From the NCBI GenBank assembly GCA_947448675.1, contig CANFOR010000094.1:1-10169 (forward strand): a stretch of DNA of 10,169 nt, written 5' to 3'. The notes below the pieces were generated by a model, which worked only from the letters and a program-made list of their open reading frames with translations, ran no database searches and had not been told where the DNA came from. This document shows positions 5,488-10,169 of this stretch, one piece after another (the first letter of the stretch is position 1; each line of letters begins with the position of its first letter). The DNA is from Betaproteobacteria bacterium (GTDB lineage Bacteria; Pseudomonadota; Gammaproteobacteria; Burkholderiales; Burkholderiaceae_C). The position numbers were made by a program, and so were the translations under genes.

Positions 5488-5596
5488 GGGAGTCACCTGG
5501 AAGACAGGGGTTTTACAGAAGGATTTTGCAAAGCATTTACTTGGTGAAATCACTATACTGGCTTTTTTGCCTGCAACCCATTCGCTGGAGAAAACC
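5488..5596. promoter_or_regulatory. Divergent promoter region between acyl-CoA dehydrogenase and thiolase operons
   Basis: These 109 bases separate two divergent start codons and are AT-richer than both genes. On the plus strand TATACT (5554-5559) is a good -10 match about 38 bases before the thiolase ATG. No matching -35 lies at 16-18 bases; the closest TTGCAA (5526-5531) is 22 bases away, so an activator may be needed. On the minus strand the same bases read TATAGT. A short palindrome, TTTGCAAA (5525-5532), and GGC-T6-GCC (5560-5571) are also present. GGAG (5587-5590) is the thiolase ribosome-binding site. A shared fatty-acid-responsive regulator is a reasonable guess, but I do not recognise a FadR or PsrA site. 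Confidence 0.5.
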
Positions 5597-6813
<1,217 letters not shown>

Positions 6814-6814
<1 letters not shown>

Positions 6815-8985
6815 TGCAAACCATCAAGTACGAACTCCAAGACGGCATCGCCACCCTCACCTTCGACGAGCCGGGCTCGCCCGTCAACACCATGTGCACG
6901 CAGTGGCAAAGCGACTTGAGCGAGGCTACCGCGCAGGTCGTAAAAGACAAAGAGGCCATCAAGGGCATCATCCTCGCGTCGAACAAAAGCACCTTCTTTG
7001 CCGGGGCCGATTTGAAGGCGCTGATGCGTGGCCAGAGCAGCGATGCAGCGGCGATGTTCCAGAGCATCGAGCGCATGAAGCAGAACTTTCGCACGCTGGA
7101 GACTTTGGGCAAGCCGGTGGTGAGTTGCCTCAACGGCGCGGCCTTGGGCGGCGGCTGGGAGGTGGCGCTCGTGGGCCACTACCGCATAGCCATAGACAAC
7201 CCCAAAATTCAATTCGGCCTGCCCGAAATCACGCTCGGCCTGATCCCCGGCGCGACCGGCATCACCAAGATGACGCGGCTGCTGGGCCTGATGGGTGCAC
7301 AACCCTACATTTTGGAGGCCAAGCTCTTCAACCCGCGCGAGGCGCTGGCCTTGGGCTTGGTGCACGAACTGATGCCTGACGCTGCCGCGCTGCGCCCGGC
7401 TGCTCTTGTTTTTATAGCTGCCCACGCAGTATCCGCGCAGGTTTGGGACGATAAAGCCTACAAAATCCCAGGCGGCACACCAGCCAACCCCAAGATTGCC
7501 GGTGCGCTGGTGGTGGCCCCAGCGATGATGAAAAAGGCCTCGCGCGGGCTCTACCCCGCGCCTGAGGCAGCGCTGGCGGCCATGGTCGAAGGCGCGCAAG
7601 TGGACTACGACACCGCGCTGCGCATCGAGAGCCGCTACCTCGCCAAAGTCGGTACCGGCCAGGTAGCACGCAATATGGTGAACACCTTTTTCTTCAACTT
7701 GAACGCCATCAAGAGCGGGCAGTCACGGCCCCAAAATGTGCCGCGCTACAAGCCGCAAAAAGTCGGCATTTTGGGCGCGGGCATGATGGGCGCAGGCATT
7801 GCCTACGTACAGGCCAGCCGCGGCATTGCCACCGTGCTGAAAGACGTGTCGCTGGAAAAAGCCGAGCATGGCAAAGCCTACAGCGCCAAACTCACGCAGG
7901 CCCGTATGGACAAGGGACGCATGAGTGAACTAGAGCAAAAAGCCCTGCTAGCGCGCATCCTGCCTACGCAGAGTGCTACAGATTTGCAAGCATGTGAGTT
8001 GATTATTGAGGCCGTGTTTGAACAACGCGCGCTCAAAGCCCAGGTCACGCAAGAGGCTGAGCCCATGCTCGCTAGCGGTGGTTTTTTTGCCAGCAACACC
8101 TCGACCCTGCCGATCAGCGGCCTGGCCCAGGCCAGCGCCAAGCCCGCCAAATTCATCGGTATCCACTTCTTCAGCCCGGTCGACAAAATGAAGTTGGTCG
8201 AGATCATTCGCGGCGCGCAGACCGACGACGAAACCGTGGCCCGCGCCTTTGACTACGTGCAAGCCATCGGCAAAATCCCCATCGTGGTCAACGACGCGCG
8301 CGGCTTCTACACCAGCCGTACTTTCGGCACTTTTGTGATGGAAGGGGCGGCCATGCTGGGCGAAGGCATTCCGGCGGCGGTGATTGAAAACGCAGGCATG
8401 CAATGCGGCATGCCGGTTGGCCCGCTGGCGGTGATGGACGAAACCGCGCTCTCCTTAAGCGTGCATGTGCTCGACCAAACGCGCGCCGACTACGCGCAAA
8501 GCGGCAAAACCTACAGCGCCACACCTGGCGAGCTGCTGGTCGAGCGCATGGTGAAACAGTTGCAACGCCCTGGCCGCGCAGGCGGCGGCGGCTTCTACGA
8601 CTACCCTGCCCCGGGCGCATCTGGTTCGCCCGGCGCGCCGGGCGCTAAAAAGTCTTTGTGGCCACAGCTCAAAAGCCTGTTTGAAAAACCCGGCGCAGCC
8701 TACAACCTGCAAGACATCCAAGACCGCTTGCTGTTTCGCCAAGCGGTAGAAACCGCACGCTGCCTGAGCGAGGGCGTGCTCAGCAGCGTGCACGACGCCA
8801 ACATTGGCTCGATCTTTGGCATTGGTTTTCCGGCCTACACCGGCGGGGCCATGCAGTTCATCTACGGCATGGGCATCGCCGCATTCGAGGCCCGCTGTGC
8901 GCAGCTTGCCAGCAACTTCGGGGCAGGCTTTGCGCTGAGCGACGCGGTCAAGGCCAGCATCCGCCAGCACCAGCCAGTGTATTGA
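6814..8985 (+). CDS. fadB: FadB-like multifunctional enzyme: enoyl-CoA hydratase / 3-hydroxyacyl-CoA dehydrogenase
   Basis: This is a 723-residue protein carrying the two middle steps of beta-oxidation. The N-terminal crotonase domain (about 1-190) has FFAGADLKAL (61-70), NGAALGGGWEVAL (107-119, Glu116) and FGLPEITLGLIPGATG (134-149, Glu138). Glu116 and Glu138 correspond to the two catalytic glutamates of E. coli FadB. The NAD-binding Rossmann domain begins at 316 with VGILGAGMMGAGIA (317-330). The dehydrogenase catalytic His451 lies in GIHFFSPVDKMKLVEII, with Glu463 as its partner, and VVNDARGFYTSR is at 491-502. The two C-terminal helical domains follow. The length compares with 729 for E. 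coli FadB. TGGAG (6801-6805) lies eight bases before the ATG, and the ATG overlaps the thiolase stop. Two local oddities: residues 199-210 are encoded by DNA resembling a dispersed repeat, and residues 598-612 are a Gly/Pro/Ala-rich insertion encoded in part by an 18-bp palindrome. Confidence 0.94.
7409..7442 (+). repeat. Repeat-like segment in frame inside fadB
   Basis: T5 (7409-7413), ATAGCTG (7414-7420), CCCACGCA and then TATCCGCGC match the right half of the intergenic repeat at 133-183. There the order is T5, one extra G, ATAGCTG, TCTACGCA, TATCTGGTGC. The left half of the stem is not preserved here. It encodes VFIAAHAVSAQV (residues 199-210) in the linker after the crotonase domain, just before the conserved WDDKAYKIPGG. 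The reading frame is kept and the spacing to the conserved Trp looks normal. Chance resemblance is possible. Confidence 0.45.
8627..8644. repeat. 18-bp perfect palindrome in the fadB coding sequence
   Basis: CGCCCGGCG followed by CGCCGGGCG reads identically on both strands. It lies in the codons for the Ser-Pro-Gly-Ala-Pro-Gly-Ala linker (about residues 605-611), between the YDYP motif and SLWPQL. The surrounding CCCGGGC-type units are repetitive, so it may have grown by slippage within a low-complexity linker. Confidence 0.7.
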
Positions 8986-9054
8986 TGCTGCATCGCGGCA
9001 CGCGCAGGCTCGGAGGCCGAGGGGTTTCCACAGCGGCGCGCCCGCAGCGCTGGC

Positions 9055-9066
9055 GATAATCCCAGC
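9055..9066 (+). promoter_or_regulatory. Putative -10 element placed for leaderless transcription of the first CHR gene
   Basis: GATAAT (9055-9060) differs from the -10 consensus by one base and ends six bases before the ATG at 9067. That spacing would put the transcription start at or next to the A of the start codon. No Shine-Dalgarno sequence is present between it and the ATG. No clear -35 is seen at 16-18 bases upstream, where the sequence is very GC-rich. The whole 81-bp gap after fadB holds only a weak hairpin (CTCGG/CCGAG, 9009-9013 with 9017-9021) followed by GGGTTT, too weak to call a terminator with confidence. Confidence 0.4.
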
Positions 9067-9705
9067 ATGAGCGCCCTCCCCGAACTGCAACGCCCCCACT
9101 CCAAAACCGAGCTGTTTCTGACCTGCACCATCATCGCCCTGCAGGGCTTTGGCGGCGTGCTGGTGATCGTGCAGCGCGAGCTGGTCGACAAGCGGCGTTG
9201 GCTCACCCGCACGCAGTTTGTCGAAGACTGGGCGGTAGCGCAAATTTTGCCCGGCCCCAATGTGGTCAACCTGGTCATCATGCTGGGCGACCGCTACTTT
9301 GGTTGGCGCGGCTCGCTGGCGGCGCTGGCGGGCATTGTCGGCTTGCCCCTGTGCGTGGTGCTGAGCTTGGGCGCGCTCTACAGCCACTTTGCCAGCAATG
9401 CCCTGATGCAAGGCGCGCTGCGCGGCATGGGCGCAGCGGCGGCCGGTTTGATCGGCGCGGCAGGCATCAAAATGCTCTATGGCTTAAAAGGAAATGCCCT
9501 GGGAACGCCCGCCAGCATTGCGTTAGTAGCTATTACCTTTATAGCGGTTGGCGTCTTCCACTGGCCTTTGATTGCGGTGGTGCTGGGCCTGGGTCTGCCC
9601 GCTTTTGCATGGGGTTGGTGGCGTTTGCGCCAGCAAGCCGCCTCCCAAGCGGCCTTGGCACCCGGCCCCGCCCTGCAAGTGCCCAGCAGCAGGGAGCGCC
9701 CATGA
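9067..9705 (+). CDS. Chromate transporter (CHR) family protein, first half-size subunit
   Basis: This is a 212-residue membrane protein with one CHR domain. GFGG is at 27-30, followed by VQRELVDKRRWLT (35-47), then FVEDWAVAQILPGPNVVNL (51-69) with the PGPN signature at 62-65, and GDRYFGWRGSLAALAGI (74-90). About five or six hydrophobic segments follow to residue 187, and then a short polar tail rich in Ala, Gln and Pro. CHR proteins move chromate out of the cell, or sulfate-like anions; single-domain members usually work as a pair. The TGA stop overlaps the next gene as ATGA, and the next gene is a second CHR domain, so a heteromeric transporter is likely. The start is the ATG at 9067, with no ribosome-binding site. 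No chrB-type regulator is seen in the window, and the substrate is inferred from family only. Confidence 0.9.
   Translation: MSALPELQRPHSKTELFLTCTIIALQGFGGVLVIVQRELVDKRRWLTRTQFVEDWAVAQILPGPNVVNLVIMLGDRYFGWRGSLAALAGIVGLPLCVVLSLGALYSHFASNALMQGALRGMGAAAAGLIGAAGIKMLYGLKGNALGTPASIALVAITFIAVGVFHWPLIAVVLGLGLPAFAWGWWRLRQQAASQAALAPGPALQVPSSRERP
9529..9545 (+). repeat. Short GCTAT-N7-ATAGC hairpin inside the first CHR gene
   Basis: GCTAT (9529-9533) and ATAGC (9541-9545) are reverse complements around a 7-nt loop. This is the same stem sequence and loop length as the core of the intergenic repeat (135-139 and 147-151). It continues GGTTGGCGTC, loosely like the repeat's right flank. In frame it encodes part of a membrane segment (VAITFIAV). 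Similarity is limited to the core, so it may be a degenerate copy or coincidence. Confidence 0.3.
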
Positions 9706-10169
9706 GTTACGCGCAATGGTGGGCCTTGTTCTCGCATTATTTGATGCTTTCGCTCCTGGCTGTGGGCGGTGCCATCACCACTGCGCCCGACATGCACCGC
9801 TACTTGGTAGACGAAACGCATTGGCTGAGCGACGCGCAGTTCAACGCGTCTATCGCCATTGCCCAGGCCGCGCCGGGGCCCAATGTGCTTTTCATTCCGC
9901 TGATGGGTTGGCAGGTAGGCCTGAACCTGGGCGGCGGCGTGTGGAGCGCGGCCGTGTTGGGCATGTTAGCCACTTTTATCGGCATCATGTTGCCCAGCAG
10001 CCTGCTCACCTGGAGCGCCACGCGCTGGCTCTACCGCAACCAACAACACGCTGCAGTGCGCGCCTTTAAAGCCGGGCTAGCTCCGATTTCGATAGCATTG
10101 ATTCTATCGACCAGCTGGCTCTTGGCCACCGCCCAGCGCCACTGGCAGCAAGACTGGCGGCTGTGGCTA
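9702..10169 (+). CDS. Chromate transporter (CHR) family protein, second half-size subunit, 3' end cut by window
   Basis: The frame opens at the ATG at 9702 and stays open for 156 codons to the last base of the window, so the C-terminus is missing. The CHR signature is clear: VGGAITTAPDMHRYLVDETHWLSD (21-44, quoted as VGGAITTAPDMHRY and LVDETHWLSD), then IAIAQAAPGPNVLFIPLMGW (51-70), then QVGLNLGG and repeated membrane segments. FKAGLAPISIALILSTSW (122-139) is a second conserved stretch. The start codon overlaps the stop of the first CHR gene as ATGA. A strong ribosome-binding site, AGGGAG (9691-9696), lies five bases upstream, in contrast to the first gene. Expected to pair with the first subunit in one inner-membrane anion transporter. 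A 7-bp inverted repeat (10089-10095 with 10104-10110, TCGATAG/CTATCGA) lies inside the frame. Confidence 0.9.
   Translation, partial: MSYAQWWALFSHYLMLSLLAVGGAITTAPDMHRYLVDETHWLSDAQFNASIAIAQAAPGPNVLFIPLMGWQVGLNLGGGVWSAAVLGMLATFIGIMLPSSLLTWSATRWLYRNQQHAAVRAFKAGLAPISIALILSTSWLLATAQRHWQQDWRLWL

Noticed and set aside
5465..5596. N-terminal extension of the thiolase by 44 codons
   Set aside because: It overlaps the divergent gene and promoter, while thiolases start close to the FDAIRTP motif; GGAG precedes the ATG at 5597.
8455..9411. 318-codon open frame antisense to fadB and the first CHR gene
   Set aside because: Long antisense frames are common in GC-rich genes; the protein has no recognisable motif, and the sense strand carries two clear family genes.

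Overview
This window looks like the chromosome of a betaproteobacterium, most likely Burkholderiales/Comamonadaceae. The reasons are the GC-rich coding sequence, the style of the GlnD tail, a beta-oxidation cluster of the type common in that family, and scattered copies of a short 'GCTAT-N7-ATAGC' element that I recall from Comamonadaceae genomes. The assignment comes from reading the sequence only; no database was searched.

Layout. (1) 1-121: the 3' end of glnD (+). (2) 122-399: gene-free, holding one copy of the dispersed repeat and a nested hairpin. (3) 1557-400: an AT-richer three-gene block on the minus strand, with a BrnT-type RNase toxin, an overlapping small antitoxin-like protein that is not a recognisable BrnA, and a HEPN-type protein carrying an R-x4-H motif. 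An 11-bp perfect inverted repeat lies just upstream. (4) 5487-1648: a minus-strand run of acyl-CoA dehydrogenase, peptide deformylase, exported alpha/beta hydrolase and SAM methyltransferase. These are spaced 5 nt, 20 nt and a 4-nt overlap apart; a MAPEG membrane protein follows after 60 nt. (5) 5488-5596: a divergent promoter region. (6) 5597-8985: thiolase and FadB-like multifunctional protein, joined by a TGATG overlap. (7) 9067-10169: two half-size chromate-transporter (CHR) genes joined by an ATGA overlap, the second cut by the window end.

How the genes work together. The acyl-CoA dehydrogenase, the FadB-like hydratase/3-hydroxyacyl-CoA dehydrogenase and the thiolase together cover all four steps of a beta-oxidation turn, transcribed divergently from one 109-bp control region. 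The deformylase, hydrolase and methyltransferase appear to ride on the dehydrogenase transcript. The CHR pair probably forms a two-subunit anion (chromate) transporter.

The most unusual material is the toxin/antitoxin/HEPN block between glnD and the metabolic genes. Next come repeat-like and palindromic DNA lying in frame inside fadB, and a probable leaderless start for the first CHR gene. Most of the rest is ordinary metabolism.
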